64,000 bases of DNA. Origin: Glycomyces amatae (lineage in GTDB: Bacteria; Actinomycetota; Actinomycetes; Mycobacteriales; Micromonosporaceae). The translations under genes and the position numbers were made by a program. The notes beneath the pieces were generated by a model. The model worked only from the letters and a program-made list of their open reading frames with translations, did not search any database and had not been told where the DNA came from. Position 1 is the first letter of the stretch. Every line of letters starts with the position of its first letter. The stretch spans positions 47,253 through 111,252 of the forward strand of contig NZ_JAJLQZ010000017.1 in the NCBI RefSeq assembly GCF_020991375.1. Reading direction: 5' to 3'. Of the stretch, positions 45,535 through 53,378 are shown in pieces.

Positions 45535-46584
45535 TCACGGACCCCGCCCCTCCTCGCGCCTCTTGGCGTCGCGCTCAGCTCGCCACTCCGCGAGTCGTCC
45601 GCGGGCCAGCGCCACATACACCGGGTTCAACTCGCAGCCGATCCAGTCCCGCCCATGCATCTCGGCCGCCAGTGCCACGGTGCCCGACCCCATGAACGGA
45701 TCGAGCACGACGCCCGGCACCGTCTCCGCCTCACAGGTGCAGCCTGGGCGAAGTTCACCGAGCTGTGGCAGCTCCTGGGCGCGGTCCACCTTTTCGCGCA
45801 CCCACGGTGTGCCGCACTCCGCGCACACGTTCTCGGGGCACGTCGCGAGCAGTGGTGTCTCCACCAGCCCCAGCGGGAAGGTGGCGAAGTGCTCGCCACG
45901 ATAGGCCGCAGTGGACAGTTGCCAGACGTCGCCAGGGTTCTTGCCCAAGGGATGCGACACCTTGCCCGCGCCCTTCATGCGGTTGAGCCCGCGGTTGTCG
46001 TCGACGCCGCCGCCCTCGGGCAGCGCGTCCTCGGGCAAGTAGCGGTAACCCTTGACGTCGGCCCGGCGGCCGGCGCGGCTTTTCGGTGGAACTCGAACAG
46101 CATCGAGGTCGAAGAAGTAGTTCCGCGAGCGCACCAGGAGGAACAGGACCTCGTAGCCGCAACTGAAGCGGTCAGCCACGCTCGACGGGATCGGGTTGGT
46201 CTTGGCCCAGATGATCTGGTTGCGCATGATCCAGCCGTCCTCGGCCAGCGCCAACGCCAGCCGCTGCGGCCCGAGCAGCAGTCCCTTGGGAGGTGCGCCC
46301 TGCCGGATGTGGTTGCTGTAGCCGTCGCCGACGTTCAGCCACAGGGCGCCACCCGGCTTGAGGACGCGGGCAAACTGGCGGCAGATAGCCACGAGGGCAC
46401 GCACCCAGCCCTCCACGTCGCTCTCTAGGCCGATCTGTTCCGGGTGTCCGTAGTCACGGAGGGCGAAGTACGGCGGGCTGGTGATCACGCAGTCCACGCT
46501 CGCAGTTGGCAGTTCAGCCAACCGTTCGCGTGCGTCGCCGAGGAGGATGTGCCCCAGCGGGAGATGGTCACGACCGAGGTTCAT
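45535..46584 (-). CDS. site-specific DNA methyltransferase (TSPPY type)
   Basis: This 349-aa SAM-dependent DNA methyltransferase has motif IV TSPPY at 35-39 and motif I VLDPFMGSGTVALAA near 293. The order IV before I indicates the beta class (N4-cytosine or N6-adenine). GDVWQLSTAAYRGEHFATFP is common in phage- and element-borne enzymes. A Cys-rich segment (CPENVCAECG and GCTCEAE) between them may bind zinc. No restriction enzyme is adjacent. It overlaps the replication-relaxation gene by 4 bases, so it belongs to the transfer operon. The recognition sequence is unknown. Confidence 0.88.
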   Translation of the reverse strand: MNLGRDHLPLGHILLGDARERLAELPTASVDCVITSPPYFALRDYGHPEQIGLESDVEGWVRALVAICRQFARVLKPGGALWLNVGDGYSNHIRQGAPPKGLLLGPQRLALALAEDGWIMRNQIIWAKTNPIPSSVADRFSCGYEVLFLLVRSRNYFFDLDAVRVPPKSRAGRRADVKGYRYLPEDALPEGGGVDDNRGLNRMKGAGKVSHPLGKNPGDVWQLSTAAYRGEHFATFPLGLVETPLLATCPENVCAECGTPWVREKVDRAQELPQLGELRPGCTCEAETVPGVVLDPFMGSGTVALAAEMHGRDWIGCELNPVYVALARGRLAEWRAERDAKRREEGRGP

Positions 46585-47531
46585 TGTTCGCCTCCTTCGG
46601 CACTAAGCAGGTGGATGGTTTCGCTGAGCAGGCCGACCCGGAACAGAGCCTGCGTTTCATGGGGCAGTCGCCGGATCACCTCCGCGAGTTGGTCGACGCG
46701 CCGCGTGGCTTCGGCCAGCCACAGCACGACCGGGAAGACGTCGTGTGCCTGTTGTTCGATGCCGCTACGCCAATAGGCGATGTAGGCCTGACACTTCTTG
46801 GTGAGCGTCGGAGTGCTCTCGGACCCCATGTCAACCTCGATGAACACCGCCAGTTCCACCGCTCGCACACCAAGGCAGAGCGCCGCATCAGGTTTGAGGA
46901 TCACGACGCCACCAGCAGCGCCCGGAAAGCGACGCCAGCACCCCGGCTCGGCCTGGAACTCCAGGAGATCAACGCGGCCATCTCGATCGGCCTCAACCAG
47001 TTGGACAAACAGCTCCGAGACGGCCAGCACATGCCGCTGGTGAGGCGGACTGGTCTCCCATACCCGTCGCCGCTTCTTGCCAGTGGGGCCGTCGACCTCC
47101 AGCACGGCTTGCCCGTAGCCGGACAGCCCGTAGATGAACCCGGCCGATCCAGCCCTTACGCCGCCGACCCGTCGGCCGAGGCGCACCACGACGTTGAGCT
47201 CGCTCAACCGCTGAAGCAAGGCCCGCGTCCGCCGCGCCTGTGTCGCTGTCGATCCCCCCACTACGTGAAGCCGAGCGATCTGGGCCCCAGTAAGGAGTCG
47301 CAACTTGTGAAGCGAACCCAGGACCGCGAAGTCTCGTTCGCTGAGCTTCTGTCGCAGCCGCTCCACCCGGCCTCGCGCGGGGCGAGACGTCGGTGAGTAC
47401 CCACCAGACGGCTCAAGAGTCGTTGTGTCCTGCGAGCTGGTTTCGCACGTCGGGGCCACCCCTTGCTCAGCGCGATCGGCAGTCCGACCGGTAGCCCCAG
47501 TTTCACCCCTCTTGGTAGGCCAATCGGTCAT
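46581..47531 (-). CDS. replication-relaxation family protein
   Basis: This 316-aa protein has a disordered N-terminus (1-55). A winged helix (about 60-130, LSERDFAVLGSLHKLRLLTG and AQIARLHVVGG) and a nuclease-like alpha/beta region follow. The latter contains ILKPDAALCLGV and VFIEVDMGSESTPTLTKKCQ, a D-x-A...E-x-D pattern. This matches the replication-relaxation proteins found on actinobacterial conjugative elements, probably acting on plasmid DNA at transfer or replication initiation. Both ends overlap neighbours by 4 bases. Confidence 0.8.
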   Translation of the reverse strand: MTDWPTKRGETGATGRTADRAEQGVAPTCETSSQDTTTLEPSGGYSPTSRPARGRVERLRQKLSERDFAVLGSLHKLRLLTGAQIARLHVVGGSTATQARRTRALLQRLSELNVVVRLGRRVGGVRAGSAGFIYGLSGYGQAVLEVDGPTGKKRRRVWETSPPHQRHVLAVSELFVQLVEADRDGRVDLLEFQAEPGCWRRFPGAAGGVVILKPDAALCLGVRAVELAVFIEVDMGSESTPTLTKKCQAYIAYWRSGIEQQAHDVFPVVLWLAEATRRVDQLAEVIRRLPHETQALFRVGLLSETIHLLSAEGGEQ

Positions 47532-49717
47532 GCCGACCTCCTCGGCTTTGTTCCAATCGGACCAACGGGCGGCAGGTCACCGCCTTCCCAACGTTCGAGT
47601 TGCGCGCGGTCCAGCTCGGCACCGTCGACGCCGTAGCGGGATTCGCTCTCGCGCTGCACCTCGGTCGGGTCGCTTACCCACGGCGGCAGCGGCTGGGTCT
47701 TCACCGAGAACGGCGCGGTGGGATGGCGATCAAGAAGAAGCTGCGCGCACGCCTCGAAGGCGCGCAGGCGCAAGAGGTCCTCACCCGTGAGGCCACCGCC
47801 CAGCGACGCAGCCAACGCCTTGGCGTCCTCAGCTGCGGGTCGGAAGGTAATTCTCGATCTGGCGTTAGCCAGGACCGCAGCCCTTTGAGTCAGACTGAGC
47901 TGGTTCAGATGCTGATGCGCCAGCGTCCACCCGACCCCGAGTCCGCGCGATTGAGCGAGGGCGTCGCCGAAGTCGAGGCCGCCGGAGAGTCGCAGGTAAT
48001 CCTGAAACTCGTCCACGACCACCATTACGGGATGGCGCTTCTCCTGTGGTATAGCCGCGCGCCGCTGGGCCGCCGACCAAACTTGGCTCAGCAGCAGCGC
48101 GCCCAGCAGGTTCGCCGCAGGCGATCCGAGCAGTCCTCGGTTGAGGTTGACGAGCACGATGCGGCGCTTGGTGAACAGCTCCTCAAGGTCGAACTTCGGC
48201 GAAGCTTGGCCGAGCATCCGGCGAGTGGCCTCGCGGCTCGTTAGCGCCCGAAGCTTGTTGAGCAGCGGCGCAATCACCTGGGCTCGTTCACCTTCGGAGA
48301 GTCCGTCGAACCAGGCGAAGAACGGGCCGAGGGTGAGCGGGTCACCAACTTCTGCGAGTGCCCGTCGCCGGAACGCCGGGTTGGTGAGCAGCATGGGCAC
48401 GTCGCAGATGGTGCCGTCTTTGAGTCGGCTCGCCGCGATGAACATGTGCAGCGCCACGTCAGTAGTGCGGGGCCCGAAGTTCGGCCCGTGCATCTCCGCG
48501 AGCAGGTGGACGATCTGATCGGCTCGTCGCTCCGCGCCCGCGCGGTCGCCGCCAAGCACGTTGATCCCCAGGCTGCGCTCGCCCGCTGGGTCGATCACCA
48601 CGACATCCTTGCGACGGTGCTCGGGAATCCGGGCGAGCAGGTCCCGCACGAGATCACCACGAGGCTCGACCACGAGGACCGAGCGCCCGGCTTCGATGTC
48701 GGCTAGAGAAAGCCCACACAGGAGTGTGGACTTGCCCGAACCTGTCGGCCCGATGACGTGCAGATGATGCAGGCTCGTCGCGGGCGGCACGACCACCAGC
48801 CGGCCCCGCTGCCCAGGGTGCAGGCTCTCGCCAAGTGTCCGGTGGTGAGCGGCCTTCCGATCGTCTCCGTTGGCGAGGAGCTTGCTTGGTACCTCCGAGA
48901 TGTGTCCGCCGATCACTGGCAGCGTCTCCGGCAGCGTGTCCTGAACCGGCCAGCCCAGGAGGGCCGCCAACTCAGCAGCATTGAGGACGCAGGACCAACT
49001 CATCACCGGCACCGCGGCGTGGTGCAACCGGAGCGCCCTGGCCGCGGTCGGCCGGCTGAAAACGAGCGCAGCATATTGGCTGTTCGCCAGCTTGAGCGCA
49101 GCACTAATCCGCCCGATGAGGGCTCGCGCTCGCTGCGGGCTTCGAGCCGTCGCCCCGATCCGTCCCTGGACAGCGAACAGGGCTTCCGATGACTTCTGCT
49201 GCCACGAGCGTTGGGCTCGGGCGTCCGGCGTCGAAGGGGCCCGCAGTCCCAACGACTCCGCGAGGTTCAGCGGCCCCGATGGTTGGGTGCGGCTTTGAGA
49301 CGGGCCGAGCACCCATTGCAGACAGGCCGCCTCATCCCCGGCGAGTTGGGCGAGAACTTCGGTCAGCTGCGCGCTGATGCCTCCGGCCGTATCCAGTCGG
49401 AGCGGTGCGGCCAGGCTTGAAATCCGGATATCCACCCCCAGCGAGAGCGACCGACGAATCTCCGGCGAGACCGCAGCCATACCGAGACGCGGCAGGTGCG
49501 CCCGGAACGTTTCGGCTACATGCCCGAGTACACGGGCATCTACCCCAAGTCGCCAGCCGAGGCGTCCACCTTCGCCCCAAAGTTCCAGGACGACCGGCGG
49601 CGTTGTGTGGAGCCACCCGACGCGCGGCCGATGAGCGAGCGGCCGGAGGAGAGCCGTCACGGAGTCGAGGTCGAGATCCCGCGGCGGGGTGAGGTTGAAC
49701 CAGCGCAGCTCACTCAT
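47528..49717 (-). CDS. TraD/VirD4-like DNA-transfer ATPase
   Basis: This 729-aa protein has an N-terminal region (1-300) without recognised motifs. A P-loop ATPase domain has Walker A IGPTGSGKST near 322, Walker B VMVVVDEFQDYL near 565 and LAHQHLNQLSLTQRAAVLAN, a signature of the conjugative coupling protein superfamily. No membrane helix is evident. It would pump or recruit element DNA during transfer. It sits between the replication-relaxation gene and tiny genes, overlapping both by 4 bases. Confidence 0.8.
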   Translation of the reverse strand: MSELRWFNLTPPRDLDLDSVTALLRPLAHRPRVGWLHTTPPVVLELWGEGGRLGWRLGVDARVLGHVAETFRAHLPRLGMAAVSPEIRRSLSLGVDIRISSLAAPLRLDTAGGISAQLTEVLAQLAGDEAACLQWVLGPSQSRTQPSGPLNLAESLGLRAPSTPDARAQRSWQQKSSEALFAVQGRIGATARSPQRARALIGRISAALKLANSQYAALVFSRPTAARALRLHHAAVPVMSWSCVLNAAELAALLGWPVQDTLPETLPVIGGHISEVPSKLLANGDDRKAAHHRTLGESLHPGQRGRLVVVPPATSLHHLHVIGPTGSGKSTLLCGLSLADIEAGRSVLVVEPRGDLVRDLLARIPEHRRKDVVVIDPAGERSLGINVLGGDRAGAERRADQIVHLLAEMHGPNFGPRTTDVALHMFIAASRLKDGTICDVPMLLTNPAFRRRALAEVGDPLTLGPFFAWFDGLSEGERAQVIAPLLNKLRALTSREATRRMLGQASPKFDLEELFTKRRIVLVNLNRGLLGSPAANLLGALLLSQVWSAAQRRAAIPQEKRHPVMVVVDEFQDYLRLSGGLDFGDALAQSRGLGVGWTLAHQHLNQLSLTQRAAVLANARSRITFRPAAEDAKALAASLGGGLTGEDLLRLRAFEACAQLLLDRHPTAPFSVKTQPLPPWVSDPTEVQRESESRYGVDGAELDRAQLERWEGGDLPPVGPIGTKPRRSA

Positions 49718-49908
49718 TGCGCGGCTCCTGGGTCTTCAGGTTCAGAGGGCGGTTGAACGCTCTCCTCGCCGGGTGGCAGCTCCTGGTGATGCTGCGCTTG
49801 GATCTCGATGCGTGCCAGCTCCAAACAGGCGCGGGCCAGCTTCCTGATCTCCGGTCGTTCGCGTTCCTCTCCTGTGACGTGTATTGGTCCCGCTGATTCT
49901 TTGCTCAA
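49714..49908 (-). CDS. small hypothetical protein of the transfer operon
   Basis: This 64-aa acidic protein starts with TTG at 49908. The start is fixed by AAGGAGG 6-7 bases upstream. A central helix RPEIRKLARACLELARIEIQ is followed by a Pro/Glu-rich tail. It overlaps the ATPase gene by 4 bases. No family was recognised. Confidence 0.6.
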   Translation of the reverse strand: MSKESAGPIHVTGEERERPEIRKLARACLELARIEIQAQHHQELPPGEESVQPPSEPEDPGAAQ

Positions 49909-50221
49909 AGGCGACCTCCTTTCCTTGTGACGTTGTTGATGACGCTTCGGAAAAAGCCAGTCGCTCTAGAGTCTTTGGGGCACCATGAACACACCCCACA
50001 TGAAGGCTGAGGGGCAGAACGGCGAGACCCGGGAACGACCAGCAGACGTGACGCGAGGAGCAGACTCTGCGCTGGTGGTGCCGCACGGGTTCCGTCCGGA
50101 GCGCTCAGACCCTCGCTACGTTTCTTATTGTGAGCCTTGACAACTCGGTGGTAAAGGGACTTGGCAGCTTCCACAACACCGACCGGCAGGCTCCTACCAC
50201 TGTATGGTCTACAACGGAAAC
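49909..50221. other. 313-bp gap without a supported gene
   Basis: Both strands show only short frames lacking ribosome binding sites. The region separates the large transfer genes from the tiny-gene cluster and could hold a promoter or transfer origin. No nick-site motif or long inverted repeat was recognised. Confidence 0.25.
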
Positions 50222-50404
50222 TCAGCTGAACCACCGCCGGAGTATCAGCAGGTAGACGAGGCCAACTGCCAGCAGGGCAATCAATATGGGTACCAGCGGA
50301 CGCAGAATCTCCCACACCATGCGGGCCGCGAACGCCGCTGCGACCACCACGAGCACCCACCCGAGGACTCGGCCGGCGGGCGGCACCTTCGGACTCTCGC
50401 TCAC
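50222..50404 (-). CDS. small hydrophobic membrane protein
   Basis: This 60-aa protein starts with GTG at 50404, overlapping the stop of the 15-codon frame upstream (GTGA). Two membrane helices are separated by one Pro-containing turn: VLGWVLVVVAAAFAARMVW and LVPILIALLAVGLVYLLIL. Small two-helix proteins are common near transfer genes of actinobacterial elements (Spd-like), but homology is not shown. Confidence 0.6.
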   Translation of the reverse strand: MSESPKVPPAGRVLGWVLVVVAAAFAARMVWEILRPLVPILIALLAVGLVYLLILRRWFS

Positions 50405-50448
50405 CGCGGCACCACCGTGATGCCGTAGCTGATGCACTTCACGCGCAT
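50401..50448 (-). CDS. 15-codon frame translationally coupled to the membrane protein
   Basis: ATG at 50448 is preceded by an excellent GGAGGGAGGT and encodes MRVKCISYGITVVPR, ending in TGA that overlaps the next start. The ribosome binding site is stronger than that of the following gene, so this may be a leader peptide that brings ribosomes to it. Too short for homology. Confidence 0.4.
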   Translation of the reverse strand: MRVKCISYGITVVPR

Positions 50449-50501
50449 ACCTCCCTCCACGAGAAGTGGGCAGGTATGAAACCGCACCTGCCCACCGGCT
50501 C

Positions 50502-50678
50502 CTAGTTCCTGTCTTCCGCGTCCGATGCCCGCCGACGCCGCTTCAGCCCGCCCCAGGCTTCGTTCAGCTCCTGGTCGTGGTGAAGCTCGTCCCCGAGCTC
50601 CCGCATCTGCGCTTCACGCTCGCTGCGCTCGTGATCCTCGCGCTTCCCGACGATCTGCTTCCGAGTACGCCTCGGCAC
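50502..50678 (-). CDS. small charged hypothetical protein
   Basis: This 58-aa protein starts with GTG at 50678, with GGAGGAG 4-5 bases upstream. It is almost wholly charged helix, VPRRTRKQIVGKREDHERSE then MRELGDELHHDQELNEAWG and GLKRRRRASDAEDRN. No cysteine or membrane segment. It may bind DNA or a protein partner. No family was recognised. Confidence 0.5.
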   Translation of the reverse strand: MPRRTRKQIVGKREDHERSEREAQMRELGDELHHDQELNEAWGGLKRRRRASDAEDRN

Positions 50679-50757
50679 ATGACTCCTCCTACGTGAGTGG
50701 TTGATCTTGGTGACCGGCTGTCACAAGTCGGGACGGCCGGAATCTTGAGGCGACGAG

Positions 50758-51006
50758 CTACGTGATGTCCCCGAACTTGTCCCGCTGGGCCTTGATGGCC
50801 TCGTCCCGCATCAGGTTTCGGGCTCGCCAGAACGCGAGGTGAATCCGCTGCGACTGCTCCAGCGTCTGCCATCGCTCCTCGAGGAGGGCTTCACGAGCGC
50901 CCAGCTCGCGCTCCCTCTCCTCGTGCCAGTACCGGTGCAGGACCCATCCACCGACGACACCGCCGAGAACGAGGATGAGGACCAGCACCACGATGAAGGT
51001 GGTCAC
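50758..51006 (-). CDS. small membrane-anchored protein
   Basis: This 82-aa protein has an N-terminal membrane helix (about 3-24, TFIVVLVLILVLGGVVGGWV). A charged helical cytoplasmic part with heptad-like pattern follows (HEERERELGAREALLEERW). Its start overlaps the stop of the next upstream gene by 4 bases. A transfer-related role is suggested only by position. Confidence 0.55.
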   Translation of the reverse strand: MTTFIVVLVLILVLGGVVGGWVLHRYWHEERERELGAREALLEERWQTLEQSQRIHLAFWRARNLMRDEAIKAQRDKFGDIT

Positions 51007-51302
51007 GGGTGACCGACCTCGTTCGCGACGGCGATGGCGAAGGCATCCACGATCGCCTTATACCGGGCTTCACCCAGAGGCGCGGCCTGGATGTACAGGG
51101 CCTCTTCGTTGCTCAGTGCCGCTGTACTGGCGAGCGCCACGTGAGCGACGAGCGCACGGCTGTCGACGCGGGCAGCCCGCACGACGGCGGCGCCCTGCTC
51201 GCGGTCTACCTCGCGCGCTATCTCCCTCTTGAGGCGGGAAACTTGCCCGTCTCCGCGCAGCGACGCGAGGGCGTCGCCGACGCGGGGGCTGAGTTCTGAC
51301 AT
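51003..51302 (-). CDS. hypothetical protein, possibly element-specific
   Basis: This 99-aa protein is mostly helical with no membrane segment. RLKREIAREVDREQGAAVVR and LVAHVALASTAALSNEEALY are the main features. GGAG precedes the ATG at 51302. It is coupled to the membrane-anchored protein gene by a 4-base overlap. The function is unknown. Confidence 0.6.
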   Translation of the reverse strand: MSELSPRVGDALASLRGDGQVSRLKREIAREVDREQGAAVVRAARVDSRALVAHVALASTAALSNEEALYIQAAPLGEARYKAIVDAFAIAVANEVGHP

Positions 51303-51374
51303 GGAGTACTCCTCTCTCTTCTGTGGGTCGAAATCCGGCGAGGCTTGGCTGCTTCCGAACCTCGCCGGGAGGCG

Positions 51375-51578
51375 CTACTTCTTGCGCCGCTTCTCGGTCT
51401 TGCGGTTCTTCTTCTGGTTCTCGTCATGCGGCCGAGGCCACGCGCCGATTGCTTCGAGCGCCGCAATCTCCTTCTCCCGCTTGGACAACTTGTTCCAGTT
51501 GCGGACGTGCTTGCTCACATCCTTGGCGTACTTTTCAGGTTCGTCAGCGGAGCTTACGGTAAACGCCTTGCATGCCAT
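51375..51578 (-). CDS. small basic hypothetical protein
   Basis: This 67-aa protein starts at the ATG at 51578. Residues about 10-45 are amphipathic helix (DEPEKYAKDVSKHVRNWNKL). The C-terminus is extremely basic (KKNRKTEKRRKK), which suggests nucleic-acid binding. It is first in the leftward run of tiny genes to 50222. No family was recognised. Confidence 0.55.
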   Translation of the reverse strand: MACKAFTVSSADEPEKYAKDVSKHVRNWNKLSKREKEIAALEAIGAWPRPHDENQKKNRKTEKRRKK

Positions 51579-51711
51579 GTGGACTCTCCAGAGCGAGTCT
51601 TGATGAATCGGACTCGTCAAATACAGCCGAATTAAGGCCGCCGTTCCAGGAAGAGATTTTGCAGTTAATTGGCAAGGATTAGGAACGACCGGAAAACATC
51701 TGGAACAGAAA

Positions 51712-51740
51712 AGGAAAAGGCCCGCTCCGAGGAGCGGGCC
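51712..51740 (-). terminator. terminator of the gene at 51767-52282
   Basis: On the minus strand GGCCCGCTCC pairs with GGAGCGGGCC, followed by TTTTCCTTTTC. It is an intrinsic terminator 27 bp beyond the stop. Confidence 0.8.
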
Positions 51741-51766
51741 GTGGGATTGGCCGTGAAACCACAATT

Positions 51767-52282
51767 CTATTGCACCCAAGGGGCGCTGTTGAGCCTTGAC
51801 TCAAGATCTTTGACCTTCTCGTCCTCACCGCGTTCGTTGAGGATGCTGATCTTGATCTGACGTCGACCAAGCTCCGGGTTCGCCACCATCTGCTGGAAGA
51901 ACCAGGGGTCGAACACCCGCGCGCACCAGGCACAGTCCCCCTCCGAATCACCGAGACGCATTGCAGAGCTTGGGGGTTTCCGCTTGGCCTTGGTGACCGG
52001 GCAGTCGAAACTAGGCCATGCCACACCATCCGAACCTTTGTCTCGCTCTCGCTCGCACCAGATGGTGGTCGCTAGCGCGATGGTCGCCATCCAGACGCTG
52101 AAGTCGTTGCCGCAGATCCGGGCGCCATCGCCGAGCCAGAGCCACTCGTAGGCATAGTCGAGAAAGTGCTCGAAGCCGTCATCAACACCACTGCCGCAAA
52201 GCTCGTTAGGATACGGCTTTCGGTCGATGCTGATGTACTCGAAGAACTGCTCAGCGCAGCCTCTTGCTACACTCACGCTCAT
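51767..52282 (-). CDS. unrecognised protein, accessory gene
   Basis: This 171-aa protein starts at the ATG at 52282, with GGGAGG 6-7 bases upstream. Features: GFEHFLDYAYEWLWLGDGAR, a hydrophobic ATIALATTIWCERER, a CAWCARVFDPWFFQ pair of cysteines and a charged C-terminus (ILNERGEDEKVKDLESRL). No catalytic motif or signal peptide is recognised. It has its own terminator, so it is a single-gene unit within the element. The moderately lower G+C suggests separate acquisition. Confidence 0.6.
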   Translation of the reverse strand: MSVSVARGCAEQFFEYISIDRKPYPNELCGSGVDDGFEHFLDYAYEWLWLGDGARICGNDFSVWMATIALATTIWCERERDKGSDGVAWPSFDCPVTKAKRKPPSSAMRLGDSEGDCAWCARVFDPWFFQQMVANPELGRRQIKISILNERGEDEKVKDLESRLNSAPWVQ

Positions 52283-52415
52283 GATTGACCTCCCATAAGG
52301 GTTGAGGCCAATCCCAGTTACGAGTATACCATATTCGGACATTTTGGTCAATATATCACCATTGCCGCATGAACCTCACTGACGACAAGCGAACCACGGC
52401 GATATTTTCGAATGA

Positions 52416-53375
52416 GTGATCATGATGAATAGCAGGCCGCCAACTGATGAAATTCGACGCGAGGTTCGAGAGCTGCTAAGCAAGGGCGCAAGCAATGAGC
52501 AGTTCAAGAATTCTCCTGCCTTGCGGAAGCTAGTAGTTTCGAAACTAAGTGATTCTGAATCACAATCCGTGGACGACTGGAGATTGCTGCGGGCGACACT
52601 TCAAGACCTATTGAGCAACGCTCACGAGAGCTATCTACGAGCCGCATGCGACTACCTCGGTTACGCCTGGACTCAAAAGTCTTACGATGAAGTATATGAG
52701 CTGATTGAAAAGGCTCACATCGAGAAAATTGAGAGACGCAAAACTAGTGCCGAAGATCAAGAAAGACACATGCAGCACCTTCTTCGCACGAGCGCAGCAA
52801 GACGCGCCGTCGCCGGAGCCGAGCTTGACGCTAAAACTGTACGTGGCGTGCGCAATCATGATGAAAAAGTGGCGTCCGCACTTGCTGATTCACTCACTGA
52901 CTATTGCCGCGATCCAAGAAAGATCGCAGCCACTATTGCATCTCATCCGGAGATTACAAAATCAATCTCAGATACCCAGCTGCAAGCGAACCCTAGAAGG
53001 GACCTCGTGGAGGAAAAGAAGAATCACCGTAGAGAGAAGTCGCAAACCATACGGAACTTTGGCAATATAGGCACCTATATTGAGGAGGCTCATGACTTCG
53101 TCAACTACAACTCGATTTCCGAGAAACCTTCAATCTCAAGTATTACCTCCCAGATCAGCAAACTACACGACGCGCTCAGTAGAGGCGAGTACCGGACTCA
53201 TTCAAGCGATGAGGCCCTGAGAGTTCTAGTGCTCGCTAAGCGTTTGATCATTGAGCGAGACTTGTCGGGCGGAAAGCAGCAACTTGAACATATAGCTGCA
53301 GTTGTAGGCCACGATCATGTTCTCGGTGCCGAGCTGCTGCAGGTGGCTCGAGAAATCAATCAAGTGAAGGATTAA
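52416..53375 (+). CDS. unrecognised protein, first gene of a two-gene unit
   Basis: This 319-aa soluble, highly charged helical protein may start at GTG 52416, ATG 52422 or ATG 52425. The N-terminal part (about 10-110) looks like an all-helical fold. The middle (about 120-200) is rich in Lys/Arg/Glu. At about 213-232 is FGNIGTYIEEAHDFVNYN, a motif repeated in the next gene (YGDIGTYIEDVNRFIQ). The C-terminus is helical (ALRVLVLAKRLIIERDLSGG). Only 3 bp separates it from the next gene. No function was recognised. Confidence 0.65.
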   Translation: MIMMNSRPPTDEIRREVRELLSKGASNEQFKNSPALRKLVVSKLSDSESQSVDDWRLLRATLQDLLSNAHESYLRAACDYLGYAWTQKSYDEVYELIEKAHIEKIERRKTSAEDQERHMQHLLRTSAARRAVAGAELDAKTVRGVRNHDEKVASALADSLTDYCRDPRKIAATIASHPEITKSISDTQLQANPRRDLVEEKKNHRREKSQTIRNFGNIGTYIEEAHDFVNYNSISEKPSISSITSQISKLHDALSRGEYRTHSSDEALRVLVLAKRLIIERDLSGGKQQLEHIAAVVGHDHVLGAELLQVAREINQVKD

Positions 53376-53378
53376 CCC

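Noticed and set aside
45535..47531. A restriction enzyme partner for the DNA methyltransferase.
   Set aside because: The neighbour is a replication-relaxation protein with a winged helix. No PD-(D/E)XK endonuclease or other restriction family is recognisable next to the methyltransferase.
49909..50221. Transfer origin.
   Set aside because: Position would suit an oriT, but no inverted repeat plus nick-like sequence could be recognised, so it is recorded only as a gene-free gap.
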